NCBI GenBank assembly: GCA_903838985.1
Contig: CAIMAO010000036.1
Coordinates: 1 to 52,708 of the forward strand
Reading direction: 5' to 3'
Length of the DNA: 52,708 bases
From: an uncultured bacterium
GTDB taxonomy: Bacteria > Patescibacteriota > Minisyncoccia > Phycocordibacterales > UBA9973
Positions 35,987 through 45,503 of the stretch are shown here, one piece after another (within the stretch, counting starts at the first letter, position 1; every line of letters begins with the position of its first letter). A model generated the notes under the pieces. It made no database searches. It had not been told where the DNA came from and saw only the letters and a list, made by a program, of their open reading frames with translations. The position numbers and the translations under genes were made by a program.

Positions 35987-37786
35987 ATGAATAGCTTGGG
36001 CTTTAAAATTGGTTCAACCATGGTATTTCTCGTTATTTGGTATTTCTTAACGGAATACTTTTTTATGCCGGCGTTTGCCTTTAACCTATCAACAGGTATC
36101 TATTGGAATATAGTTATACTGTCAGCCATATTAGCGTTAATATGGTCAGTAGATCTTGACTCCATTAGTCTTGAGATTGAGTTAAATCCAGCTTCAGGTG
36201 CTTTTTCTGGTATTGCAATTTTTGTATTTATCGGGATCATAATTATCGGTCAAATATTCTCAACTTCTGGATGTTTACATTCAGACAGTTATAGAAATCT
36301 AATCGGTAAAATTGAGGAAACAGAATTTACAGCAAATGTTCAGCCAATTGCAATAAATCAAATGTTGATCGTTGATGAAGAAATTGCAAAACGCGTTGGT
36401 GAAAAAGTTTTGGGTGCAGATCCAGGACTTGGTAGCCGCGCTGAACTCGGAGAGTTCACTCTTCAGGCGGTAAAAGGTCAATTGTATTGGATAGCTCCTC
36501 TTTTGCACAGTGGATTTTGGAAATGGAATACTTTTGGTGATCAGGGCACTCCCGGTTACGTAAAAGTGTCTGCAACAAATCAAGATGACTATTCTCTAGT
36601 CACAAATGTCGATGGTAAAGATTTGCACGTTGTATATCAACCAAAGGCGTGGTTCAGCCAAGATTTGGAACGTCACATTTATATAAATGGTTTTCGTTCC
36701 ATACTCTATGGTGATTACACCTTTGAAGTCGATGATAATTGGCATCCGTATTGGACGGTAACAGTTTATCAAACAAGAATTGGCTTTGGCGGAGATGATG
36801 CAGTCGGAGTACTGACAGTTGATCCTCAAACTGGTGAGGTGAAACAGTATGATATAAAGAATGCTCCAACGTGGATTGACAGGATTCAGCCAAAGCAATT
36901 TGTTTCAAAGCAAGTTGATGACTGGGGTAATTATGTTCATGGCTACTTTAATTGGTCAGGAAGCGACAAAATAAGAGTTGCAGAAGAAAGCTCGTTAGTT
37001 TTAGGTAGTGACGGGCATGCTTACTTTTATTTCGGTCTTACTTCCGAAGGAAATGACAATTCTACGGTAGGATTTGTAATGGTTGATACCAGAACAAAAA
37101 AGGCACATTGGTTCAAGCAATCAGGGGCTACTGAAAAAGCAGCAAGAAAATCTGCTGAAGGAAAAGTTCAGGAGAAAAAATATGTTGGATCCGACGGTGT
37201 AACATACAATGTTGACGGTCATCCTACATATGAATTTCTTTTGAAAGACGAAGGCGGATTGATGAAACTTGTTTCTCTGGTAAGTGTTCATGATCATACT
37301 ATTGTGGGTGTCGGAGAAAGCCGGCAAGAAGCCATACAAGATTATCGAAGTCAGATGACTAATCGTGGGAACAGTGTTTCTCTTGCAACAAGCGATATGG
37401 AACAAGTAACTGTTACTTCCAAAGTACTAAGAATTGCTCCGGAAATAATGAAAGGGAATACTTTTTATAGATTCATTCTTGAAAAGTGTCCCAATACATT
37501 GTTTATCGCAGGAACAACAGTATCGGAAGAGCTTCCTCTCACAAAAGAAGGAGATGTAGTGAAGGTTCACTACACATTGCTAAATTCTAATGGATCAATT
37601 TCTATTATGAATTTCGACAACCTGGCATTGTTGATACAAAAAGATCCAGTTCAGGTTCAAAATGAAACAAGACTGGATTCATTAAAGGAAAAATCGATAC
37701 AAGAAAAATCAACAAAGGTGGTTGATGATAAGATAAATAATCTTACAAATGAGCAAAAGAAAAGATTATTAAAACTTATTAAGTAA
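35987..37786 (+). CDS. Large membrane-anchored protein with PepSY-like segments
   Basis: N-terminal TMs, then WTVTVYQTRIGFGGDDAVGVLTVDPQTGEVKQYDI-type segments. Confidence 0.5.
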   Translation: MNSLGFKIGSTMVFLVIWYFLTEYFFMPAFAFNLSTGIYWNIVILSAILALIWSVDLDSISLEIELNPASGAFSGIAIFVFIGIIIIGQIFSTSGCLHSDSYRNLIGKIEETEFTANVQPIAINQMLIVDEEIAKRVGEKVLGADPGLGSRAELGEFTLQAVKGQLYWIAPLLHSGFWKWNTFGDQGTPGYVKVSATNQDDYSLVTNVDGKDLHVVYQPKAWFSQDLERHIYINGFRSILYGDYTFEVDDNWHPYWTVTVYQTRIGFGGDDAVGVLTVDPQTGEVKQYDIKNAPTWIDRIQPKQFVSKQVDDWGNYVHGYFNWSGSDKIRVAEESSLVLGSDGHAYFYFGLTSEGNDNSTVGFVMVDTRTKKAHWFKQSGATEKAARKSAEGKVQEKKYVGSDGVTYNVDGHPTYEFLLKDEGGLMKLVSLVSVHDHTIVGVGESRQEAIQDYRSQMTNRGNSVSLATSDMEQVTVTSKVLRIAPEIMKGNTFYRFILEKCPNTLFIAGTTVSEELPLTKEGDVVKVHYTLLNSNGSISIMNFDNLALLIQKDPVQVQNETRLDSLKEKSIQEKSTKVVDDKINNLTNEQKKRLLKLIK

Positions 37787-37809
37787 AAATATTTCGTTTG
37801 TTTAATTTT

Positions 37810-37848
37810 CGTCCGAGTGGTATTTTATCACTCGGACGATTTTTTTTT
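37810..37848 (+). terminator. Intrinsic terminator
   Basis: CGTCCGAGTG-gtattttat-CACTCGGACG then T-rich run. Confidence 0.92.
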
Positions 37849-37880
37849 ATCTAATTTTCTAAAAATGATATAATAAAGTT

Positions 37881-38090
37881 ATGCAAAAAATAGCAACACG
37901 TGTTTTTATTTATTCATCAATCGTTTTTGGAATTATAGGTATTTTGGTTGTGATAACTGGTTCTGGGCCAGATTCGTCAGATTTAAAAATAAGTGAAATA
38001 TTAATTAGGCTCCTATTTGCAACTGTCTTTATTATATTACCTTCATTTGCGTTAAGTCTCGCTGGTAAGTATTTAAATGATAAATCTTAA
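37881..38090 (+). CDS. Small membrane protein
   Basis: 69 aa, two predicted TM stretches. Confidence 0.45.
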   Translation: MQKIATRVFIYSSIVFGIIGILVVITGSGPDSSDLKISEILIRLLFATVFIILPSFALSLAGKYLNDKS

Positions 38091-38134
38091 CTTTGATTAA
38101 TAGTTTTTAATTGTGTTTTTGATATAATCAAGAA

Positions 38135-38920
38135 ATGGAAGAATATTTAGAATTTGCAAAAAATTTAGCCGAAGAAGCCGAAAAAATAGCTTTAAAATAT
38201 TTTAGTTTTGAAACTGACACTACATGGAAAGAAGATAACACTCCTTTGACTATGGCAGATACAGAAATTAATGATTTAATTATTAAAAGAATAAATGAAA
38301 ATTATCCTGAACATAGTATTTATGGAGAAGAAAAAAGTGACAAGAAAGAAAATTCAAAATATATTTGGGTTTGTGATCCATTAGATGGAACTATTGGTTT
38401 TTCTTGTGGTTTACCAATATTTGTTTTTTCTATCGCATTAGTTGATCAATCAAATGGTCAACCAATTTTAGGTGTAATAAATGACCCCGTGATGAAAAAT
38501 ATGTATTGGGCAGATAGAGGTAGTGGTGCATATAGAAATGGTAAAAAAATATTTGTTTCAAAAGAAAACACTTTTAAAAATGGATATTTACTTACTGGTG
38601 CTTCAGGGAAAGATGTTGGTTTTTCTAATTTGCCAGTTCATAAATTATTAAATGAGAAGAAAGCTCATGTAATGAAATTTCCTTCTTTTATTTACGGTGC
38701 TATTCAAGTAGCTAACGGGAAATTTTTAGGAGGTGCACTTTATGGTAAATATGCTCATGATGTTGCAGCTCTAAAAATTATTACCGAGGAAGCTGGAGGA
38801 AAAGTTACTGATTTAAATGGAGAAGAAAGAAGATATGATCAAGATGGAATAGGATGTATTGTATCTAATGGAATATTACATAATGAAATTTTAGAATGTG
38901 TGCAGGCTGGTAAATTTTAA
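38135..38920 (+). CDS. Inositol monophosphatase family protein
   Basis: SIYGEEKSD, WVCDPLDGTIGF, HDVAALKIITEEAGGKVTDLNG. Confidence 0.93.
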   Translation: MEEYLEFAKNLAEEAEKIALKYFSFETDTTWKEDNTPLTMADTEINDLIIKRINENYPEHSIYGEEKSDKKENSKYIWVCDPLDGTIGFSCGLPIFVFSIALVDQSNGQPILGVINDPVMKNMYWADRGSGAYRNGKKIFVSKENTFKNGYLLTGASGKDVGFSNLPVHKLLNEKKAHVMKFPSFIYGAIQVANGKFLGGALYGKYAHDVAALKIITEEAGGKVTDLNGEERRYDQDGIGCIVSNGILHNEILECVQAGKF

Positions 38921-38929
38921 ATAAAATAG

Positions 38930-38958
38930 TTGACTTTTTGTAAATAAAGTAGTATTAT
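38930..38958 (+). promoter_or_regulatory. Sigma70-like promoter
   Basis: TTGACT-N17-TATTAT. Confidence 0.7.
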
Positions 38959-38989
38959 ATATTTAGTTATATAGGTTCTTTGATATTGA

Positions 38990-39038
38990 TTTGTTGGGTC
39001 ATTTTTGTTTATTTTGTAAGCAAAAATGGCTCAATAAA
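38990..39038 (+). promoter_or_regulatory. Long leader hairpin upstream of the 39075 ORF
   Basis: TTTGTTGGGTCATTTTTG / CAAAAATGGCTCAATAAA, 18 pairs including G-U wobbles. Confidence 0.65.
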
Positions 39039-39074
39039 CATAAATTAATTTAAAACAAAATTGAAAGTATAGAA

Positions 39075-39581
39075 ATGAGAAAAGTTCAAATTTTTTTTGC
39101 AAAGGCACTGATTATTTTATCAGTGTTGCTTGTGGATATTTTGGGTTATTATTTTTCAAATGAAAAAAATGCGTTTGATTTTACATTTAATCATACGTAT
39201 TTCCCTGGATCGATGTTTGTTTTTTGTTTGTTGTCTTTTTTCGTATTTTTGAAAATAGATATGGCAAATTGGAAAAACAATAGTCTTTTGGGAAAGCCAT
39301 TTCTTCGCTCAGAAATTAATTGGAGAAAGGAGTACAAAAAACATCTTAAGGACAAGAATGCCGCTATCCCTTTTAGCCCTATATCTGGGAAAAATGAATG
39401 CTCTTGTTTGTTTTGTTTTTATCGCGATGGTAAGAATAATCCTGATAGGGACTGCCGAATGAAAAACAATGAAGCAAAAATCTTTTTTGGATATTTGAAA
39501 GAGGATTTTTTACCTCCAACAATTTACAATAAAGAGGTGGGGTATTATTGTCCTTATTGGAAATTCTTTCTTACAGAATAA
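39075..39581 (+). CDS. Uncharacterised membrane protein with Cys-rich C-terminal region
   Basis: Two N-terminal TMs then ECSCLFCFYRDGKNNPDRDC...YYCPYW. Confidence 0.55.
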   Translation: MRKVQIFFAKALIILSVLLVDILGYYFSNEKNAFDFTFNHTYFPGSMFVFCLLSFFVFLKIDMANWKNNSLLGKPFLRSEINWRKEYKKHLKDKNAAIPFSPISGKNECSCLFCFYRDGKNNPDRDCRMKNNEAKIFFGYLKEDFLPPTIYNKEVGYYCPYWKFFLTE

Positions 39582-39588
39582 AATTTAA

Positions 39589-39640
39589 GGCTCGTTTGTT
39601 AGATGAGAAAAAGTCTCGTCTTACAACGAGCCTTTTTCTT
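39589..39640 (+). terminator. Intrinsic terminator
   Basis: AAGGCTCGTT...ACGAGCCTTTTT with inner AGATGAG/CTCGTCT stem. Confidence 0.8.
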
Positions 39641-39678
39641 TTTATTTTAAATTTATAAAATTGTGGTAAAATGAAAAT

Positions 39679-40203
39679 ATGAACGACTCGGATATTATTT
39701 TAGAATTTGGGATAAAAAGAGAAAATGAAGAACGTAGGGATGGGGGATGTGCTGTTATTTTTGATCCCACTAGTCAAAAATATGCTGCATATAGACATCT
39801 TAAAAGTGGAATGCTGGGACTTTATGGTGGAGGTTTTAATGAAGGAGAAGATGAAATAGAAGGCACTTTGAGAGAATTAAAAGAGGAAAGTGGATTATAT
39901 GATTTTTTATATATTGAAAAAATAGATAGAGTTTTAGCTCATTATCATAATATAGGTAAAAACATAGATCGTGTAGCTTCAGCTACTTGTCTTTTAGTTA
40001 TATTAAAAAGTTCCAAATTACAACCTACACAATTAGAAGAACACGAAAAATATGAACTAGAATGGGCAACTCCAGAAGAGCTAATTTCAATTTGGGAATC
40101 TCGTAATGAAATAAAAAACTATGATCACTGGATTTATTTTTTGAAAAAAGCTGTGAATCGTGCAATTGAACTTGGTTATGACACTACAAGTTTAAAAATG
40201 TAA
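39679..40203 (+). CDS. NUDIX hydrolase
   Basis: GGGFNEGEDEIEGTLRELKEESGL. Confidence 0.92.
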   Translation: MNDSDIILEFGIKRENEERRDGGCAVIFDPTSQKYAAYRHLKSGMLGLYGGGFNEGEDEIEGTLRELKEESGLYDFLYIEKIDRVLAHYHNIGKNIDRVASATCLLVILKSSKLQPTQLEEHEKYELEWATPEELISIWESRNEIKNYDHWIYFLKKAVNRAIELGYDTTSLKM

Positions 40204-40216
40204 TATAATAATTACA

Positions 40217-41338
40217 ATGGATGAAATAGAAAAAATTAAAACTAAAAAAACTGTCTTTGAACATGCTAGGAATTGGTATGGCCGTTTTGAAAGACCTATC
40301 TCTTCAATTTCTCTTATTACTGGGTTCCTTTTTGATGCAATTACATTAAAGCGTGTTGATACTCTTTGGGAAAATTTATGGGTTTTAGGGCATCTTTTGA
40401 TAGTTGGAGTGTTTATTATACTAATACACGTGAAAGAGAAAGAAGAGGAAGATGAAAAGAATCCAAGTAAAGCACATTTTTGGTATGTAAACATTTTGCA
40501 ATTTTTCTTTGGAGGAATTCTCTCTACATATTTAGTCTTTTATTTTAGAAGTGCTGATATTTTTGTGACATGGCCATTTATAGCCATGTTGCTTGGAGCA
40601 TTTATCGCAAATGAATCTTTGAAAAGATATTATGTAAGACTTAGTTTTCAAATAAGTTTATTTTTCCTTTCTATATATGCTTTTGCGATTTTCATAATTC
40701 CAGTATTGATGCATAGAATTGGCGCAGATGTTTTTATACTTTCTGGTATAGTTAGTCTTATTTTTATAATTATATTTCTGTTAATTTTATTTCATTTCGC
40801 GAACGATAAATTTAATGAAAATAAAAAAGTAATTTGGTCTTTAGTAATTGGTATTTTTGCCGTTGTAAATTATTTATATTTTATAAATTTAATTCCGCCA
40901 ATACCTTTATCACTAAAAGATGCGGGAGTTTATCATTCAATTCAAAAAAATGGAGATGACAATTATACAGTAGAAGGCGAAAAACAAAGTTGGCAGAGTT
41001 TTTTTCAAATGTATCAAAGTTTTAAAGAGACAAGTTCTTCTCCTGTATATGCCTTTAGTGCAATTTTTTCTCCATCTGGTTTAAATATAAACATTATTCA
41101 TGAGTGGCAATATTTTGATGAAAAAACTAGTAAATGGATTAAGGATGCTTCCATAGATTTATCATTAGTTGGTGGCCGCGATGGTGGTTTTAGAACATAT
41201 TCTATGCGTCAAAATATTAGACCGGGGTTATGGCGTGTGAATGTTTTGACTACACAAGGACAACTCATCGGTAGAATAAGACTAAAAATTGAAAAAGTAG
41301 ATACAGAACCTATTTTGATAACTGAAACAAAAGAATAA
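40217..41338 (+). CDS. DUF2914-containing multi-pass membrane protein
   Basis: C-terminus IIHEWQYFDEKTSKWI...SLVGGRDGGFRTYSMRQNIRPGLWRVNVLTTQGQLIGRI; several TMs. Confidence 0.8.
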   Translation: MDEIEKIKTKKTVFEHARNWYGRFERPISSISLITGFLFDAITLKRVDTLWENLWVLGHLLIVGVFIILIHVKEKEEEDEKNPSKAHFWYVNILQFFFGGILSTYLVFYFRSADIFVTWPFIAMLLGAFIANESLKRYYVRLSFQISLFFLSIYAFAIFIIPVLMHRIGADVFILSGIVSLIFIIIFLLILFHFANDKFNENKKVIWSLVIGIFAVVNYLYFINLIPPIPLSLKDAGVYHSIQKNGDDNYTVEGEKQSWQSFFQMYQSFKETSSSPVYAFSAIFSPSGLNINIIHEWQYFDEKTSKWIKDASIDLSLVGGRDGGFRTYSMRQNIRPGLWRVNVLTTQGQLIGRIRLKIEKVDTEPILITETKE

Positions 41339-41379
41339 AACATTATGAGTTTTTTTATTTTTGTAATACACTATTTTAT

Positions 41380-41772
41380 ATGATAAGAAATGTAAACAAA
41401 GAACATAAAGACAAATTAACATTATTAGATAAGGTGGCTATTTTTATTACAAAGATTGTCGGTACAATGTGGTGTGCAATAGCATTCACTATCTTAGCTT
41501 TGATAAGTTTTCCTGAAGCAATACACAATGGGACAGCGACAACTATCTCTTGGATTGCTCAGACATTTTTGCAACTTGTTTTACTATCAATCATAATGGT
41601 TGGACAAAATTTGCAAAATAGACATTCAGAAATTCGCGCAGATGCAGATTATGAAACAGATATGGATGCAAAAAAGGATGTTGAAACACTGATGAAACGC
41701 CTTGATAGTATTGAACAAAACAAACTTGATAAAATACTAGAAATTTTAGAGAAAGATGCAGGAAATAAATAA
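41380..41772 (+). CDS. DUF1003-like membrane protein
   Basis: Two TMs then VGQNLQNRHSEIRADADYETDMDAKKDVE. Confidence 0.6.
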   Translation: MIRNVNKEHKDKLTLLDKVAIFITKIVGTMWCAIAFTILALISFPEAIHNGTATTISWIAQTFLQLVLLSIIMVGQNLQNRHSEIRADADYETDMDAKKDVETLMKRLDSIEQNKLDKILEILEKDAGNK

Positions 41773-42295
41773 AGAAATTTTACTTCGTGTCAAAAGCGGT
41801 GATGTGGAAGCTTTTGAATATTTACTATCTTTTTATGAAAAAGCTATTTTTAACTATTGCTTAAGAATAACAAAAAATTTACACGAAGCTGAAGATATAA
41901 CTCAGGAGACTTTTATAAAAGTTTATAAAAATAGAAAAAATATTGATACAGAAAAAAAGATAAAAACTTGGATTTTTACCATTGCCACAAACACAGCTTA
42001 TGATTTATTAAGAAGTAAAAAAAGAAAACAAGAGGTAAGTCTTGACGAAGAAGATGAAACAATCTCTAAGATTAAAGCGTATTATAGTGAAGAGGGCTTA
42101 AATTTTGATATAGAAAAAGCCTTATTAAAGATAAAAGAAGAATATAAAGAAATATTATTGCTTTATTACCAACAGGGTTTTGATTATAAAGAGATAGCCG
42201 AAATGCGCTTAATGCCTATAAATACCGTAAAAACACACTTAAGTAGAGGCAAGGAGCAATTAAAAGAAGTGTTAAAAGAATATGGAAAAAATTGA
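41756..42295 (+). CDS. ECF-type RNA polymerase sigma factor
   Basis: EAEDITQETFIKVYKNRKNI, YQQGFDYKEIAEMRLMPINTVKTHLSRGKEQLKE. Confidence 0.95.
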   Translation: MQEINKEILLRVKSGDVEAFEYLLSFYEKAIFNYCLRITKNLHEAEDITQETFIKVYKNRKNIDTEKKIKTWIFTIATNTAYDLLRSKKRKQEVSLDEEDETISKIKAYYSEEGLNFDIEKALLKIKEEYKEILLLYYQQGFDYKEIAEMRLMPINTVKTHLSRGKEQLKEVLKEYGKN

Positions 42296-42671
42296 TCAAC
42301 AATTAAATAATCTAAAAAATGTAGAATTTCCAATACATTCTCATCGTCTTATTATGCGTAAAATAAATTACGAGAAAACAAAGCCATTCTTTTTTATAGT
42401 ACTTAGTTTGCTTGTTGTTAATTTTGTTTTAGTGACATGGCATATCAATAGTAAGCTTGTTGAAGCTGAATTTAGCGACATATTTTATGATTTTATAAAT
42501 AATTTTGCTTTGAGTTATGCATTTATAAATCCATTTGTGCAAAATTTCTTTGAAGTTATTTCACCTGTAGTGTGTGTTTCATTTTTGTTGAATCTTTTAG
42601 GGATAATTTATGTATGCAAAAAAATATTCGCTAGTTCTTTTAGATATAGAATAGGTTTTGAAACAAATTAA
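42282..42671 (+). CDS. Putative membrane anti-sigma partner
   Basis: Overlaps the sigma gene by 14 nt; short N-terminal cytosolic region followed by TMs. Confidence 0.45.
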   Translation: MEKIDQQLNNLKNVEFPIHSHRLIMRKINYEKTKPFFFIVLSLLVVNFVLVTWHINSKLVEAEFSDIFYDFINNFALSYAFINPFVQNFFEVISPVVCVSFLLNLLGIIYVCKKIFASSFRYRIGFETN

Positions 42672-42738
42672 ATACTTATGACGTATTACCATTAGATGAG
42701 GTCGAGAATTAATATTATTAAAATAATTTTAAAATAAA

Positions 42739-43140
42739 ATGACAAATAAAATCAAATTTTCTGTTTTAGTTTTAGTTTTTGGTCTTTTGCTAAGTTCAAC
42801 AGCATTTGCTCAATCAGCTACATCAACAGATCCTAGTACAGCACCAGCTGCTGTTACCAAAAAGGAATGTGTCGCTAATGCAGTAAGTGCAAAGAATGTT
42901 GCAGCAAAAGCTGCAAAAGATGCTTATGCTGCTGCAATTAGTGCTGCAAAAGCTACAAAAGCTTCTTCATTGAAAGATGCTAAAGCTCTTACAGACAAAG
43001 TCGCTGCTAAAGCCGCAAAGAAAGCTGCTAATGATGCTTATTCTACTGCATCCAAAGATGCAATGAAAGCAAAAACAGATGCTACTAAAGCTGCAAATGC
43101 TGCCTATAAAACAGCAAAAGCTGCTTGTCCAAAGAAATAA
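42739..43140 (+). CDS. Exported Ala/Lys-rich low-complexity protein
   Basis: Signal peptide FSVLVLVFGLLLSSTAFAQ then KxAAKAA-type repeats. Confidence 0.75.
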   Translation: MTNKIKFSVLVLVFGLLLSSTAFAQSATSTDPSTAPAAVTKKECVANAVSAKNVAAKAAKDAYAAAISAAKATKASSLKDAKALTDKVAAKAAKKAANDAYSTASKDAMKAKTDATKAANAAYKTAKAACPKK

Positions 43141-43157
43141 TCTTAAATTATTTTTGA

Positions 43158-43200
43158 TAAAAAACACCACAAATAAAATTATGTGGTGTTTTTTATTTTT
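43158..43200 (+). terminator. Intrinsic terminator
   Basis: AAAACACCAC...GTGGTGTTTT then T-rich run. Confidence 0.85.
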
Positions 43201-43229
43201 TACTAAATTTGTGCTATTATATACATAAT

Positions 43230-44783
43230 ATGCAACAAATTAAAAAACTTATAGGAAATGTAAAATTATGGTCGCTCAGAAAAAAAATAATTTACGGAAT
43301 TATTTTTTTGGTTGTAGTTTTAATTTTATTTTTTATATTAAAACCAAAGAATAATAGCGCTAATATCACTACAGATATAGCCAAAATAATAAATTTAAAA
43401 CAGACAGTTTTAGCTACAGGCCAGGTCACTTCAAATACTGATTTAGACCTTTCTTTTTCTTCTAGTGGGGTAGTTCGTTCTGTAAAAGTAAAAGTGGGGG
43501 ATAAGGTAAGTTCTGGACAGATTTTAGCTACTCTTGATCAAGGAGATGAACTTGGAACATTGACTCAAGCTCGTGGAGCAGTAGCAGCAGCACAAGCTAG
43601 ATATCAAAGTATTTTAGATGGTGCATCTAGTGAAGAAATTAAACTCTCACAAGTAGCATTACAAAATGCAAAACTCGATTTTGATAGATTAAAATCTCAA
43701 CAAGAGTTATTAGTTTCAAATGCTTATCATAATTTTCTAAACTCCACCCCAGAAGCATTACCAACCAGCGGTCAAAGTGATTATGTAGCTCCCACAATAA
43801 GTGGTAATTATAATAAAGATACAGAAGGAGATATAAAGATATCAGTCTATTACACAGGTAATGGCCCTAGTTTTAATACGAGTGGTATAGCTTCAGGCAG
43901 TGGACTTGTCACTACTATTACACCTCAACCAATTGGAGATTCAGGATTATACATTAAATTCCCAAGTACTAGTTCCACCAACATTACTGATTGGACTATA
44001 ACTATACCTAATAAGAAAGCTCCAGATTATATAAATAATTACAATCTTTATCAAGCTGCATTAAAAACAAAAGATTCTGTATTAGGTTCTGCTCAAGCTG
44101 TGATTGATCAACGTCAAGCAGAATTATCTTTAAAACAAGCATCTGCGCGTCCTGCAGACATTGATCTTGCCAAAGCAAATATTTTGACAGCACAAGGTCA
44201 ATTGGAATTAGCCAGTGCAAATTATGAACACACGATTCTTCGTTCTCCTGCAAGTGGCACTATAACAAAAGTTGATATAAAAATTGGTGAAATTGCTCAA
44301 GCACAAAAAAATGTCATGACTGTTCAAGATATAAATAATGTCTACTTAGAAGCAAATATAAATGAGGCGAATATAACAAGTATTAAAGTTGGTGCACCCA
44401 TAGATATTACTTTTGATGCTTTTAGCACAGATCAGATTTATAAGGGTAGTGTGGTAAAAGTAGATCCAGCTTCTACTATTGTTTCTGGAGTAGTCAACTA
44501 TAAAATTACAGCAGATATAACAAATGCTCCACAGCTTCGTCCTGGAATGACAGCGAATATGACTATTTTAGTAGGGGAAAAAGATAATATTTTGACTATA
44601 CCTTCTCGTGCAATTATAAAAGACAATACTGGAAAGAAAACTATTCGCCTTGTCACAAATACTAAAACTAAAGATTACAAAGAAATTGAAATTGCTACAG
44701 GCATGGAAGGTGATGGAGGTTTGACTGAAGTGACTACAGGCTTAAATGTAAATGATGAAATTGTTGTTTTAATCAAAAAATAA
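43230..44783 (+). CDS. MacA/HlyD-type periplasmic adaptor
   Basis: GVVRSVKVKVGDKVSSGQILATLDQ, TILRSPASGTITKVDIKIGE, RPGMTANMTI; start moved to ATG 43230. Confidence 0.88.
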   Translation: MQQIKKLIGNVKLWSLRKKIIYGIIFLVVVLILFFILKPKNNSANITTDIAKIINLKQTVLATGQVTSNTDLDLSFSSSGVVRSVKVKVGDKVSSGQILATLDQGDELGTLTQARGAVAAAQARYQSILDGASSEEIKLSQVALQNAKLDFDRLKSQQELLVSNAYHNFLNSTPEALPTSGQSDYVAPTISGNYNKDTEGDIKISVYYTGNGPSFNTSGIASGSGLVTTITPQPIGDSGLYIKFPSTSSTNITDWTITIPNKKAPDYINNYNLYQAALKTKDSVLGSAQAVIDQRQAELSLKQASARPADIDLAKANILTAQGQLELASANYEHTILRSPASGTITKVDIKIGEIAQAQKNVMTVQDINNVYLEANINEANITSIKVGAPIDITFDAFSTDQIYKGSVVKVDPASTIVSGVVNYKITADITNAPQLRPGMTANMTILVGEKDNILTIPSRAIIKDNTGKKTIRLVTNTKTKDYKEIEIATGMEGDGGLTEVTTGLNVNDEIVVLIKK

Positions 44784-44784
44784 A

Positions 44785-45501
44785 ATGTTAATACAACTAA
44801 AAAATATTATAAAAGAATACGACAATGGTGGCGTTGTCACTCGGGTGTTGCGAAATATTTCTCTTGATGTTGAAGAAGGAGAATTTATTTCAATAATGGG
44901 CCCTTCTGGCTCTGGTAAATCTACGTTGATGCACATCATTGGTTTCCTTGATAGACCAACAAGTGGTAAATATTTTTTTGATAATGAAAATATTGAAACT
45001 TTTACTGATGATGAACTTGCACGAATTCGTAATGAAAGAATTGGTTTCGTTTTCCAGTCTTTCAATCTTCTTGCAAGAACGACAGTATTGGACAATGTCA
45101 TTCTTCCTTTGACGTATGGAAAAAAGAAAGATCACATCATGCTCGCGACAAAAGCATTAGAAGCGGTAGGCCTTGGAAATAGATTAAACTTTTTATCAAA
45201 TCAAATATCTGGTGGACAGAAACAACGTGTGGCTATTGCTCGTGCTCTTGTTTGTGATCCAAAAGTTATTTTTGCAGATGAACCTACAGGAAACTTAGAT
45301 TCTAAAAGTGGTGCAACTGTCATGAATATTTTAGGACGTTTAAATAGTGAAGGGCGTACTATCATACTCGTCACTCACGATAGAAATACAGCAGAGCATG
45401 CAAAAAGAATAATAACGATTAAAGATGGCACGATAATTTCAGACGAAAAAAATCATCACCAAAAGAAAAGTGAAATTATAGAAGATGATTTAGAACTATA
45501 A
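44785..45501 (+). CDS. MacB-type ABC transporter ATPase
   Basis: [49 protein letters not shown]. Confidence 0.96.
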   Translation: MLIQLKNIIKEYDNGGVVTRVLRNISLDVEEGEFISIMGPSGSGKSTLMHIIGFLDRPTSGKYFFDNENIETFTDDELARIRNERIGFVFQSFNLLARTTVLDNVILPLTYGKKKDHIMLATKALEAVGLGNRLNFLSNQISGGQKQRVAIARALVCDPKVIFADEPTGNLDSKSGATVMNILGRLNSEGRTIILVTHDRNTAEHAKRIITIKDGTIISDEKNHHQKKSEIIEDDLEL

Positions 45502-45503
45502 AA

